Assembly: GCA_024349245.1 (NCBI GenBank)
Contig: JALDNG010000901.1
Span: forward strand, 28,913 to 92,912
DNA length: 64,000 bases
Source: Neodontobutis hainanensis
Lineage: Eukaryota > Chordata > Actinopteri > Gobiiformes > Odontobutidae
Direction: 5' to 3'
Part shown: piece by piece, positions 52,250-63,349 of the stretch
Layout of the letters: the number at the start of each line of letters is the position of its first letter
Position numbering within the stretch: the stretch's first letter is position 1
Program-made: the position numbers and the translations under genes
Notes under the pieces: generated by a model
Told to the model about the DNA's origin: nothing
The model's database searches: none
Seen by the model: the letters and a program-made list of their open reading frames with translations, nothing else

Positions 52250-53680
52250 TAGATTTGCTGATTTTTCAAGTCTTCGAGCGAAAATTACTTTAAACGTGTA
52301 ACCTGACAAACATAAACTTATGAAAAAATATATTTGCCACTTTTTCCTTTGATGGGCTTTATGCTCAGTATTTTTCCTCATATTCAGTACAAACCATTGA
52401 AATTCGAAGCCGAAATCTAGTCTTCATGATGATAGATTTGTTTATTATTCCCATTGACAAGAGTTAAAAAATTCACATTTTTATCTAGGATTTAAGAATG
52501 ATAACTAGATTCTTGAAGTTGACATATATTAATGAATCAAAAAATCAATATTTAAACAACTAGGCTACAACACTCATTATATCACTTAAATAAAAACCAT
52601 TTTTTACATTTGAAATTTATTTTGTTTGCGGTATGTTTGTCAGAACATACTCTGCCGGCACTGGCCATCATCTATGTTTTATGTGATATTTGTCAATATT
52701 AACATATCATAACCGCTAAACATCACTTTTAATTGAAAATTTTTTGATATCAGCATTCCATCACCATTTTCTTTGACTATGTTCATTACTCAGTTAACTA
52801 ATCTTGTCGTTTCAGCTTTTTTTCGGAACATGATTATGCGTAAGCAAATATAAGCCGAAATGGTTCTGTAAAATCTCATTCAGATCATAGAAACAAAAAA
52901 TATCGTTGAATACTTCACAGACGCCAATAAACTTAAAACCTGAGTTTTTAAAAATGTAGATTATTTACCCATCTACATGTGCGTACATAAAATTTATGTA
53001 GAAATGATTGCGGAAATAACATAAAAAATTATTCAAACATGCGCCACTAAATTGTAAAAATTTCTTTAGAAAACCTCCAAAATAGTTTACTATTTACATC
53101 GCTTACACGTGCATATATCAGGAGCACTTGAAAATAGAGGAATAAGAGAACGATATTGATGTTATCCAAACAAGAAAATCTTATTCTACTTGAATATTAT
53201 AATTTTGAAAAAATTGGAAAAGTTGATAAGTGACTGGAGTCATTCTTTTCATTCAAATCTTTCAGAATTAATGAATTTTTGAATTTTGGTGTAATTTAAT
53301 GTAAAACAGGTCAGATTAAAAATATTAAAATTTATGCATATAAAGAATAAAACCTTATGTAAATAATATAATAAATCAAAAAGAATAAAAAAGACAACAT
53401 CATATGAACCTCTTAAAGAACGTATCATATTTGCGAATATTCTTATTTTAATATGAAAACAAACAATCCTTTTAAATATATCATACATTGTAAGAAAACG
53501 GTTAACTTTCAATAAATTCGATTTTCGAATGCTAGGCTTATTTATAAATTGAAATTTTGACTTTTATGTAATTAACTTGAGAAGAAACGATAGATACCAG
53601 TAGTTATGATAAAATAACAAAAGTAATGATACTCTTCATACATAAAAAATAAGAATTTGTGAATAATAAATGTAAAAATT
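52250..53680. other. Spacer downstream of RPF2, nothing recognised
   Basis: A+T-rich with no exon chain. The 87-codon minus-strand frame at 53512-53249 is hydrophobic, Phe/Ile-rich and low in complexity. I take it as chance. Confidence 0.45.
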
Positions 53681-53686
53681 ACATGT

Positions 53687-54745
53687 TTAAGTTGATGTAT
53701 TTTTTTGGCAATATTTCCTTTTGAGAGCCTTCGGTCTTGATGTTTTAAGATTGTCGAAAATTTGCTTTTGCAAATGTATCGAACCAGTCTTTGCTCCATA
53801 ATCATCAAATGTGATGTTTTTTTCTCGTTTCATCTATTTATAGAAAAAGAAAACTTTATGGATCTTATTTTTTACGCAGGCGCTTTTGAATATTCTTGAA
53901 TCAGGTAGATGACTTCGTCTGATCTCTAGTTCAACTGAAGGCCCGACACTACAAACATCCTCTATTTGTTGTTCATTAAAAACTGCTTTAAGAGTTCTGA
54001 ATAAATAATACAAAATCCTACTTGTAGCAACGCATAAATATCTTACCATCTGGACCCAATACGAACATGATAGAGAATTTAATATGGGAAACTATGATAT
54101 TCTTTAAAGACTTTGCTGCGAACAAATCTGAGTTTTAACAACTAGAATAACCAATTAAAATGTTTTTGATAGCCATATAATTTGGATCGTGATCGAACTC
54201 GTATCCCACGAAAAATAGAGAAGGTGCCTGCCCGCTTTCGATGTATATTTTAAATTTTTCATCCATCGATTGAAAGTTGTGAATGCCAAATTCATACATA
54301 TCAAGAATATCGTGGTTATAAAAACGACCTTTTAAAATTTACTCAGCTACCTATAACAATATTGTTCTGCCTTTTCTTTGAATGAGATCCTACAATAAAC
54401 ATAGAATAATTTCTTTTTCTGCATATTTTAATCTTATAGATGGGAAAATCTTACAAGAGACTCCTCACTCACGAATGGATTCAGTTTGTAATCACTATTA
54501 TCAAAAAACTGTTACAATTTCATAAATTCAGAATCTGTCCTTTTCAAAGATGACTAATCAAGAAAATTTAAGTACTACATCTTTCAGAAATCGAGTCGTT
54601 ATTTGATTGCATCCATGTTCTGTGAGTATAATGCATTGTTTTTCCCCATCGACAGGTTCATTTTCTAACGATTCCAAGTATTTTTTCCCTCTTCTTGTTT
54701 TTGGTTTTCTAGTTGATGAAGGTAGTCATACCTGATATAATCCAT
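53687..54745 (-). CDS. RPF2: Ribosome production factor 2 homologue (Brix domain)
   Basis: RPF2, with RRS1, brings 5S rRNA, uL5 and uL18 into the pre-60S particle in the nucleolus. Nine exons (minus): 54745-54732, 54708-54576, 54553-54516, 54494-54455, 54432-54351, 54328-54152, 54127-54022, 53996-53855, 53833-53687. They total 879 nt, giving 292 residues (human 306), with no frame error. Introns are 23, 22, 21, 22, 22, 24, 25 and 21 nt, all GT-AG. Family landmarks in order: KPKTRRGKKYLES (about residue 6), FLKDV, GSHSKKRQNNIVIG (about 90-103), HDILDMYEFGIHNF, GPDGKIFMRCYKTL, the signature VGPSVELEIRRSHL (about 213-226), then NITFDDYGAKTGSIHLQKQ and a basic tail. An in-frame ATG 15 nt upstream (54760) lies inside the GC-rich motif and is an alternative start. 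Intact and probably functional. Confidence 0.96.
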
Positions 54746-54748
54746 TTT

Positions 54749-54759
54749 GAGCACGCGCA
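54749..54759 (-). promoter_or_regulatory. GC-rich TGCGCGTGCTC motif at the RPF2 start
   Basis: In gene sense, TGCGCGTGCTC ends 3 nt before the RPF2 ATG. The identical 11-mer is found upstream of RPL35A in opposite orientation to its gene, and a TGCGCRTGCTC match occurs at 44511 and 47336. The closeness to the ATG implies either an extremely short 5' UTR or a start at the ATG embedded in the motif. The promoter role is inferred. Confidence 0.55.
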
Positions 54760-54764
54760 TTATA

Positions 54765-55645
54765 TAAAAATCAGTTTAGTAAGAAAATCGCATTTTTCCT
54801 CTTTATAATATTGTCTAAACTAATATAAATAGTATATTTGCGGCTATTAACTTAGAAAAGATATACATCTTGATTCATCAACTTGCAGCTGCGCGCACAT
54901 GAACATGTACACAGAATGATATTGCTTCTAATTACACTCAGTTACTTGTTAACGTTAAAGCGCTACTTGGTAACTAAAACCCAGAAAGTTTCAGGTTTAC
55001 GTTTCATAAATAAAAACTGTGAATACAAATAATTTTCGCACCGAATTCTTTATAATTCAAAAAATATACGTAAACCTTATTAATCTTGAATGCAATGACC
55101 TGAGAAACCCTTATGATTATTTTATTATAAATATATAAGAAGTAATCGAAATTATCGGTCTTAATAGTGATATACTGAACATTTTCTTACTCAAATAATG
55201 CTCATTATTTCCTTAATCCAAAACTAAAAATTTAAAAATCCATAACTTATGGTTTTTAATAACTAATTTTGTTGATTAAAAACTTCTAAGAATCCCATAT
55301 TTACCCCATCTAACGTTGAGGTTATTTGGGTATTTCTCAATGATAATATATTAAAAAATTGCAGTTTATCTTGATTTAAATGCTTAATTGTAAATTATAA
55401 TTGCGTTTATGGAGAAAAATAAATCATGAATAATTTTTAAAGCTCATTATAACCATATCAAGGGTTAATAGTTCATTAAACTGAGAAATGCGGTCTACCA
55501 GCATATCTTCGATCAACCGAACATAAATATAGTATCGCATTTTTCGCGCAAATTTTATTAATAACAAAATAGTTAGTATATTTTATAAATATAGTAACAC
55601 TGACAATTTAAAAGTAGTAGTTAAACTTGAAAGTATATTATTATA
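54765..55645. other. Intergenic region upstream of RPF2
   Basis: A+T-rich. GCTGCGCGCACATG near 54890 resembles the GC-rich element, but no gene could be traced from it. Nothing else is recognised. Confidence 0.4.
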
Positions 55646-55647
55646 TC

Positions 55648-55944
55648 TCATCGTGAATTCGGCAATTTCCGGCGTATTATCACTTGAAGGTTTTTAAGAA
55701 GGTTATCCGTAAATCGGAAGATATAACAAAAAAGATTTATATCTCCTCTAACAAAAGAGAGCATTCTTAATTCTGACTTAAATTCATTACACTTGAAAGG
55801 ATAGCTTAAAGTTGAAAAAATATGAAAAACCAGTAAAATCATCCTCCGATACAATCATAAAAAAGAAGAATGCTAGATAATATTATTTACGAAATTTATG
55901 GGTGAAAATTTACAGGAAATCTCGTAAATTTTCTCGACAGACAT
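55648..55944 (-). CDS. Possible gene fragment, unknown
   Basis: ATG at 55944 opens MSVEKIYEISCKFSPINF, followed by a GTAAATAA donor. An 18-nt GT-AG gap lies directly after it, but no continuation in frame was found that way. Downstream the strand reads EDDFTGFSYFFNFKLSFQ, and a 16-nt GT-AG gap would join this to SELRMLSFVRGDINLF. The junctions do not all have the ~23-nt size seen in the named genes. The family is unrecognised. Confidence 0.22.
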
Positions 55945-55949
55945 CCTTT

Positions 55950-58610
55950 TATGATATTAAAATTTACAGATAATACCTAAACATGAAATATTTGTTGCTC
56001 TTAAATGTTCTGGCAAAACGGCGTCTCTACGATATATTTAAATTTGAACACAAACTTCCATTTCCAACCATAAAAATAATTTTGCCGATGTTAAAATTTT
56101 GTACGTGGTACAGGTAATAATTTAATATTTTATATTTGTGTAACATGAAAAAAATTTATTGATAGGTTCATATTTGAAGTTTTTAACCATGGTCACATTT
56201 TGAAAAAATTTAGATCTTTTCACTCAGCTTAAACATAATAAAACTATTTACATGTTGTGAATTTAATTTTGCTTTCTTTTGAAGTCAAAGAGCAATTTTA
56301 TGAGCCTTGCGCTTAAGAGGTTCACGTGATCATAAAAAACGCCATATTTAACACGCTTGCTCGTTTTTTGTTTTTACTCATGGAATAATTAGAACAATGC
56401 TTCTATTTAAAAAATTCCATTAAGAACTTCAATGGGAAGTTTTAATATTTGTTATTTTTGAAAAATTATAAATTATGAACAGCGCAAACGTGATCAGAAA
56501 TATCCGGATATTTGCCGTCTAAAATCATATCAGAGAATAAGAGCTTCATTATGTATTTACAAAAGGAATACTTTCGAGATAATTTTAAGGTTAAGTAGAA
56601 TCGAGATATCAAAAAGGCATTCATAGAATACAATTTTAAAATATATTTATGTTTGATTTGAACTGATATTAATTATCTAACCTTTAAGGAATTTATAAAC
56701 ATTTTGAAATTTAGTGACCTTAAATATAACAGTCATTTATAAATTTTTTAAACTTTTGAAAATAAAAGAATAATATAAATTTCTAATTTATTTTTCCATC
56801 TCCCTTATAACTAGTTCAGGTAGATTTTCTTATCTTTTAGTCTACCTGTGTTTATGCAAGTCCTTTGCGCAGGACAAATAATTATAGTGGATTTCTTTCC
56901 AATAGATAAAGGAAAAATTTGTTACTTTTTGATGATATGAGGTAAATTTTTAAGAACTTAAATTATTTTCATATTTGTAAAACATTCGACATACAAGAAT
57001 GTAATTTATAATTGTAAATGAATGACGGGCTATCTGCTTCGGTGTTCAAATAGAATAATTTCACATTAATGATTGAATAAAATCCATCCATTGAGAGTGG
57101 ATGAGCTAAAGATAATCGGATTGCACTGGGAAGATTCAAAGCTCGATCAAATGTGTTGAACACTTTTACATTATGTATTTAAAAGATTAACTTATTAAGC
57201 ATTTATTTATTCACAGAAAAGCATATTTCAGAAACGTGGGAGTAATCAAACCTCAATAGATATTTTTCGTCGTAAGAAGAGTTGCCATCATATCTTTAAG
57301 TAGAATTGAATGGGGCGACATTTATTGAACGTAAATTATCTCCCTAATTTGTAAAAAAACATGTTTATAGGTTGAGGAAAATTTATTTAATTTCACCGAC
57401 ACTTTTTTAGATCAACCTTCAATTAGAATTTTTTGTAGAGTTTCTAGCATTCTTAAATTTTCCCAAATTAATTCATAAATTTTTCATCGAAGTAATTCGA
57501 AAGGTGACATGAAGATATTCACAGGTACAAGAGAAGTATTTATCATACATATGAAGCCTTGAAATGTTTGTATCATAAATGTAAAACATTAATTCATCTT
57601 GATAACATTTTCAAACGAAAAAATATCTTAGCTCGTACGGGCACTTTCAGAGTTCAGCTTTTTATGATTCAAACCATTGGTACAGTGAATGTTGAATAAG
57701 TTATTAGCAAAGAGTAAAAACTTTCCCGCCATTTTAAGCGGTCAAGACTTCAAAAAATTAACAATTTACTGAGATGATAGAATTTTTTATTAATAGGTAT
57801 CTGATTTGGTGATATTAACGCAACTAACATATTATTTAAAGTCTTAAAGCTATGACATTTTATGATGATTTCACACAAAACCTCATACCTATTATTACGA
57901 TGATATAAGAGTTATTTGCAGAGTACATAATTCTAAATTTTTCCATCCCATTTAAATATCATTTAACTTAGATTTCTCATCAAAAATGTTATGTTTTGAT
58001 ATTTATAAACAAGTTAACAGTGAGTTAATCGTTGAGAATAGTTTTTCTGCTAGAATTCTGAATATATACCCATTTTTTAATTTTTTATTTCTACTAGATT
58101 ATTAAAACCAACTTTTTTGTCTTATAAATTAGAGGAGATAATACTACGAAAATAAGAGAAGGATGTCGCGGAATTTTTAATCACTTATTCAAAAACTAGC
58201 AATAACAAAGAAAAATGAATTTTTCGTATAAGGAATCAGCGCAAATTAAAATTAAATATATTTGGCAGATGTGAAAAGTTAAGAAACTTGGCTCACTGAC
58301 ACATAACAAACAAATAACTCCAACAGGAAATTGCGTGAAATCAATATATGAGAAATAAAATATTAATATGGGAAGGCAGCTTGTTTTCCAAAGCAAAATT
58401 ACAAAATTCTAACCATTTTTAAATTAAAAATAAAGAATATGAATGCGATTAAGAATTATACGTCCTCAAAGAGCGAAATAAGCTCAGGACGATGATTAAT
58501 TAGTTTATTGTAGCTATGTTGCGACATCGTGCAGAAGAATAAAATGGTAAAGTTGGGACAAGGAACAATTTGAAAATTTTATGATATTATTTTGAAAGTA
58601 AAAGTATGAC
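55950..58610. other. Intergenic stretch, nothing recognised
   Basis: A+T-rich. Frames open for 64-66 codons at 57163-56969 and 58396-58196 (minus) have weak protein-like composition and no splice-supported extension. Confidence 0.4.
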
Positions 58611-58616
58611 ATAGGA

Positions 58617-59247
58617 TCACTTTTTAGACGAACGGGTGTTGATGAACGGTGTTTCCAGAGAAATTAAGTGATTGTTTTCGAAGTGCCCGTTAATAAGCGA
58701 GGCCGAGCTGCCCTCATTCAAATCATTATCACCACTTTCATGTGGGGTTCATCTACTTATGACAATCGAAGTTATTTAATATCTTGAAAGGAAATGGAGT
58801 GATGTCTCTTTGAGCTAATTAAGTTCATTCTTTGACCTAAGAGTGTAGTAAAGCACAAGATGTCGCATCTAAGTTTTATTTTAAGAAAACGATGGCATAT
58901 TCCCCACATGCGTTACGAGAGATTTAACCCGTACCTAGCTTATTGAACGTTTGATGGTATGGTGAAATCTTTTAATTTTGATTCTTAACCTATTCGATTA
59001 AATACATCGTTATAAAATATTTTAATGCTGAAATGATTTATTATTACTTCCTCATCGTCGTTTTAAAATTTGAGCAAATCGTGAGGTAGTTACTGCTTCA
59101 TTAAAACTGTTCCACAACTGTATTCAAAAACATGAGTGTAAGTTTTTTATTTTTCGTAATTCTCAAATTTTATAAAATTAAACCGTTGGCTCAGATTAGA
59201 AATTCTTTCAAATTTGTCGTCGTTTTCCTCACCATTAAGCTTATCTC
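58617..59247 (-). CDS. Coding-like segments, possible 3' part of an unknown gene
   Basis: 59247-59147 reads an acidic, hydrophilic segment (KLNGEENDDKFERISNLSQR) ending at TAA. 58975-58865 reads FTIPSN, then, after a 14-nt GT-AG gap, RVKSLVTHVGNMPSF. 58748-58617 reads HESGDNDLNEGSSASLINGH through LISLETPFINTRSSKK to TGA, GC-richer than its surroundings. Upstream near 59330-59285 IGKFDFLFFIEILHNGF is followed by a 25-nt GT-AG gap. The overlapping plus-strand frame at 59132-59350 is an alternative. The pieces could belong to one minus-strand gene, but the joins were not proved and no family is recognised. Confidence 0.3.
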
Positions 59248-59359
59248 CTTTTTACGCATCTGCAATCCATGTCCAAGATATTACAGAAAAGCCATTATGC
59301 AGTATTTCAATGAAAAAAGAAAGTCAAATTTCCCAATAAATAACAAATGACTCATTACT

Positions 59360-60610
59360 TGATATAATCTAGCTTTATAGGAAGCTTGAAAGACTGAATA
59401 ACAAAAGTACCTCAGAGGCGTACGAGAAGCGTATGCTTGGGAGGTCGAAATGATGAGAATTTAAATTTAAAAGGTTATGAAATCTAGATACATTTAATCA
59501 CAGGAAATGAGCTAAACCAACGATAGGAATCAAATATAGTGGACCAACGAGACTTAAGAGGATGGTTATGGAGACACAATTTCCCACAAATTTAAAAAAT
59601 GCACAAAGCCAATTTTAACCTTTTAAGTCGAGCTTATTTAATAAAATACACCAGCAAAATGAGAATTTAATTTAAATCGAAGAAAAATTCAAACGATCTC
59701 AAAGTCACAAAATATTCATACCACATCATGGAAGAATATAAATTTTATTACTTTTTCAAGCTATAAAAAATAAAAATTCTCAAATTCAGAAGACTTCACA
59801 TTTTGGCTTATCAAATCACTAGTTCTGTACTTGAGAAATATTACAATCGTATAAGCCAAAACGAATGAGAATATTTAACTTAAACGTGTTTCACAAACCA
59901 TTATCAATTGCGACATCGTTAAAAGTCTAATTATCTTCCAACATAGAATCTAGATTTATTTTTTCATTTATACATTAGAAATAACCATCAATCGCTCAAA
60001 AAGATTTTTCATCAATTATTATGAAACCTAAAAAAATTAGTTGACCGAAAAAATGTTTGAAAACAAAATCCACCCATTCGTTGAGAACATTTCATTAAAA
60101 TTTAACCATGCCATCACTTTTAATTTTTGTCATTTAATTTAAGGAAAAGTTTATGGGTGTATCATCAACTAACATTTATTTCTTGTATTCAAACTATTTT
60201 TATATTCTAGGCAAAATTGTTATCAGATATCAGGTAGCGTTCAGGCTTAAATATAATAAATCAAGATTTTCCCAGAATACGATAAATTTAGGAGATATTC
60301 TGGTTTAATTTTATGTGATGTACAAATTGTTAAAATTTTTATTTCACAAAAAATTTTCTCAATTGAATCAAAATACATATCGACCGAAAATTAGTAAAAA
60401 TAAACTCACAAACAAAACATTGGCGCTTTTACTTTTAGTGTTGTAAAAATTTGTTCTTACTTTATTTAAAAACGAATGATAATTTAAAAATTTTAATTCA
60501 TCATCTGGGTTCATAAAAACAAAATAATTAGTTCTTTAATTATAAATTCAACTATTGTGTAATATTAGAAGAACAAATTTTAAGCAGAGTTTGATGAAAA
60601 AAATTAATTA
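59360..60610. other. Spacer downstream of POLA2
   Basis: A+T-rich with no supported exon, RNA gene or repeat. Confidence 0.45.
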
Positions 60611-60615
60611 AATTT

Positions 60616-62643
60616 TTACGATTTTTTTACGATCACAGATGATTTATTTAAGTCAATCGAACCTTCTGCACTTGCGCAGACTTTAAACGTACAATAGAAC
60701 GACATTTTCTCTCCTTTGAAAAATTTTGATGGATTCACACAGAGCGTATCGTCAATGTTCTAATCTAATTTAAAAATAAACTTTGATAAAAGGACATAAA
60801 TTTGATGGTAGAATTAAAAAATTTGGTTGAGACTCAATAAGTCCCATCTTTCGCATGTTAGAAAAGTCGATAAGCGCTTCGGGAGATGGTGGGTATAAAG
60901 GATAAAAACTTTGGATTTTTCAAAATATCTACCTTTTTGGTTTAAAATATGATTAACCAACAGAGATATACGATCCATCTGCGTACTTAAATTTAAAGAT
61001 TAACTTCACCCTTTACTGAATTCGAAAGCAGAAAGATGCATAATTACGTCCATTGATGTGACACAAAAAGTAAAACCATTTACTTTAAACGTTGAAGGGT
61101 TCGACAGGAATTCAATACATGGCTGATGATGAAAATTTTTACATATTCTCCAAGTATCATAGGTGGTTGAGGAAAAACCGGAATTGCGGTTACATCATGA
61201 ATAGAAGGAATAACCAACACGCGAGTTTTAAATTGTTGAGCCGTTTCAGAGATTCGAGAAAAAATGTGATCCAAAAATTCATGATTGCACATACTCTCCC
61301 CGTTTACCTAAATAAGTTTAAAATTTATCAACCTTCAGATCAACATCTTCAGGAATAAAAGGTCCAACCTGTTTTAAAGATAAATCATACGAAAATAAAT
61401 AAATTTGGGGACTCATTCTCGATAATTTTAGTGATAATTGCTAAAAAGTTAAGATTAGGTTCCGTTTTTGTAAAATATGGTCCGACCGTAATAATTCCAG
61501 ACAGTTTAGAATTTAAGGAAATAGCGTGTGATTCGTGAAATTTATTCTCCTCATAATTAGAACAGAAAGAACCGAAAATATTTTGCTGACTTGAAACAAG
61601 GAATTGGTTGAATGAACACCTTTTGCTATTATTATCTAATTGAAGCAATTGTAGTTACCTGACCAGGGAAAAGGCTGTAACTATCAAGTTCAGTTAGATC
61701 AAGACGAACACGATGACCGTAACACATGTGCAAATTTCCCTCCAAATATACACTGTCTGAGGATAGACGCAGACCCGGTGTTTCGGCAGTAATACGACCA
61801 AATACGTAACATTCATCTAAATTAACCAAACCTAATTGATGAAAGTTCTCAATTTTATTGTTATTAATATTATTTACAACATTAATTATAAAGAAATCCA
61901 AATCTGCTCATCATGATAAAAATTACATGAAACAACTGAGATCATTTTTTGAAGCATAAATGAATAGTCAGAAGATTTTTTTAACTCAAGCAGAATTGGA
62001 TTATCCTGTTGAAAAAAATCTTCTAAAAGATTCCCCCACTTGCATACAAAACTATCGTTCCCACGCAGAGGAGTTGAGGTGTTAAGGAGAGACGTCCTGT
62101 GTTAATTCAGCTGTTATACATGGTAGAAGTATAAAGCTGTGAACCTTTATTCTCTGAGATATCATTCAAAAGTGATGATGATTTATCTGGCTAAAATTAG
62201 AAATGAAAGTACTCTCTGAGGTGTTAATCCGTAAATTTGATCAAGGTCTGTTTCAAACCACCGGTTACGAAAAATATCCCTCATAGAGTAATAATCATAC
62301 TTTTGAATGGATTTTTTTGTAAAATTCGGCGTTGGTAATGAGATTGATGATTTCTTAAGTTCAGACGCCTTCTCATTTGACAACTAATAATTTACAGAGT
62401 AAAAAAGTACATGGACAGAAAATTCTTCTATAATAGCGTCATTTATAATCTTGGAATTCGAGTCGTCTTTTGAAATATAGAAGCTTAAAAATTTATCGAT
62501 AAAATCTGTAGTATTTGAACCTGATGCTAATAATTCGACTGGATGTTATATTGTTTGATACGTTTATCTAGCATACATTCGTCAACTGCAAAAGAAAAGT
62601 TTTCCAACTCTTGAGCAATTTCATAGCGAATTCCGCCTTTCAT
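60616..62643 (-). CDS. POLA2: DNA polymerase alpha subunit B (14 exons)
   Basis: The non-catalytic B subunit ties polymerase alpha to primase and to replication initiation factors in the nucleus. Exons (minus): 62643-62562, 62538-62411, 62383-62213, 62190-62120, 62096-61927, 61903-61659, 61635-61573, 61549-61391, 61368-61333, 61307-61143, 61122-61010, 60985-60933, 60908-60782, 60759-60616. The product is about 575 residues (human 598). It has an N-terminal helical domain (IAQELENFSF...FIDKFLSFY), an OB-fold part (CYVFGRI; VRLDLTELDSYSLFPGQ, about 268-289) and a phosphoesterase-like domain with GIITVGPYF, FIFVGPF, LVIPSIHDVTAIPVFPQPP (about 406-424), FYPLYPPSPEALIDF, NFLILPSNL and LCVNPS. Introns are 23, 27, 22, 23, 23, 23, 23, 22, 25, 20, 24, 24 and 22 nt, all GT-AG. 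One base seems to be missing at the exon 12/13 junction beside a T5 run. Otherwise open throughout. Confidence 0.94.
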
Positions 62644-62652
62644 TTTGCTTAA

Positions 62653-62662
62653 CGCGCATGCC
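62653..62662. promoter_or_regulatory. GC-rich CGCGCATGCC motif at the POLA2 start
   Basis: In gene sense, GGCATGCGCG ends 9 nt before the POLA2 ATG. It shares the GCGCATGC (NRF1-like) core with the elements at RPL35A and RPF2. A regulatory role is inferred from its position and recurrence. Confidence 0.5.
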
Positions 62663-62669
62663 TGATCTT

Positions 62670-63340
62670 TTATCTGGTTAGAGTTACTAACTTCCAGATT
62701 ATAAAATTTTGAAATGAATTTATCTTATCGGTGGAATCATATCACCTGGTTGCTCAACTTATTAAATCAACATAAAATTTTCAAATTTTTAATTTAAACT
62801 TATAAAATTTTAGACCTATACATTATTTTTTATCATTGATAATATGGGAATTTCTAGGTAAAAAATATTTTATCCTAAAATTAATGCTCGCCATGCATCG
62901 TACTATCTCGCGTTTTGTAAAATATACAATTATTTTTACGAAAACAAGATTTCTGCCTGAAAAATCAAACTTAGTTTATTTTCCAAGAGCTTAGGTCTAA
63001 ATTATTTAACGTATAATTTTTAAAAAGTAAGCATCTTTAAATCGCACAGGATATTAAACTATATATAAGGTTTTCTGTACTTAACAGGGTTTATATGATG
63101 AATATAAAGATACTTGAAGTTATATTCTTAAATCTTAAATCAAAATACATCACTTTAAAAACTAACCTTTATAGTATACTCAAGAAGCCAAATTTTAAAA
63201 TGAATAACATTGAAAAAGATAATAATTGCGTTTTTATAAATATCCTTAAATTTTAATGACAATCATCATAAAGCTCGTTGAAAATATAATGATATGGCGT
63301 ATTCACATCATAAAAGCACCTGTGACATTTCTTATATTAA
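62670..63340. other. Region between POLA2 and the gag relic
   Basis: A+T-rich sequence upstream of POLA2. The POLA2 frame stays open about 30 codons upstream of its ATG, to a TAA near 62727, without another ATG. No long terminal repeat of the adjacent element could be recognised here. Confidence 0.4.
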
Positions 63341-63349
63341 CTTAATCTG

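Noticed and set aside
52099..52381. Overlapping 64-codon frames on both strands at the end of MULE copy B
   Set aside because: They lie in the decayed tail of the element, have low complexity and no family match.
53249..53512. 87-codon minus-strand frame downstream of RPF2
   Set aside because: Hydrophobic, Phe/Ile/Leu-rich low-complexity product typical of random AT-rich frames, with no splice support.
54495..54515. In-frame TAA in RPF2 exon 3 read-through, suggesting a pseudogene
   Set aside because: A 21-nt GT-AG intron removes it and joins SEFMK to DYKLNPF at the correct family spacing.
61092..61358. Plus-strand 88-codon frame at POLA2
   Set aside because: Antisense of POLA2 exons 9-11, which match the family on the minus strand.
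61904..62561. Frameshifts in the N-terminal half of POLA2 suggesting decay
   Set aside because: Each is explained exactly by a 22-27-nt GT-AG intron.
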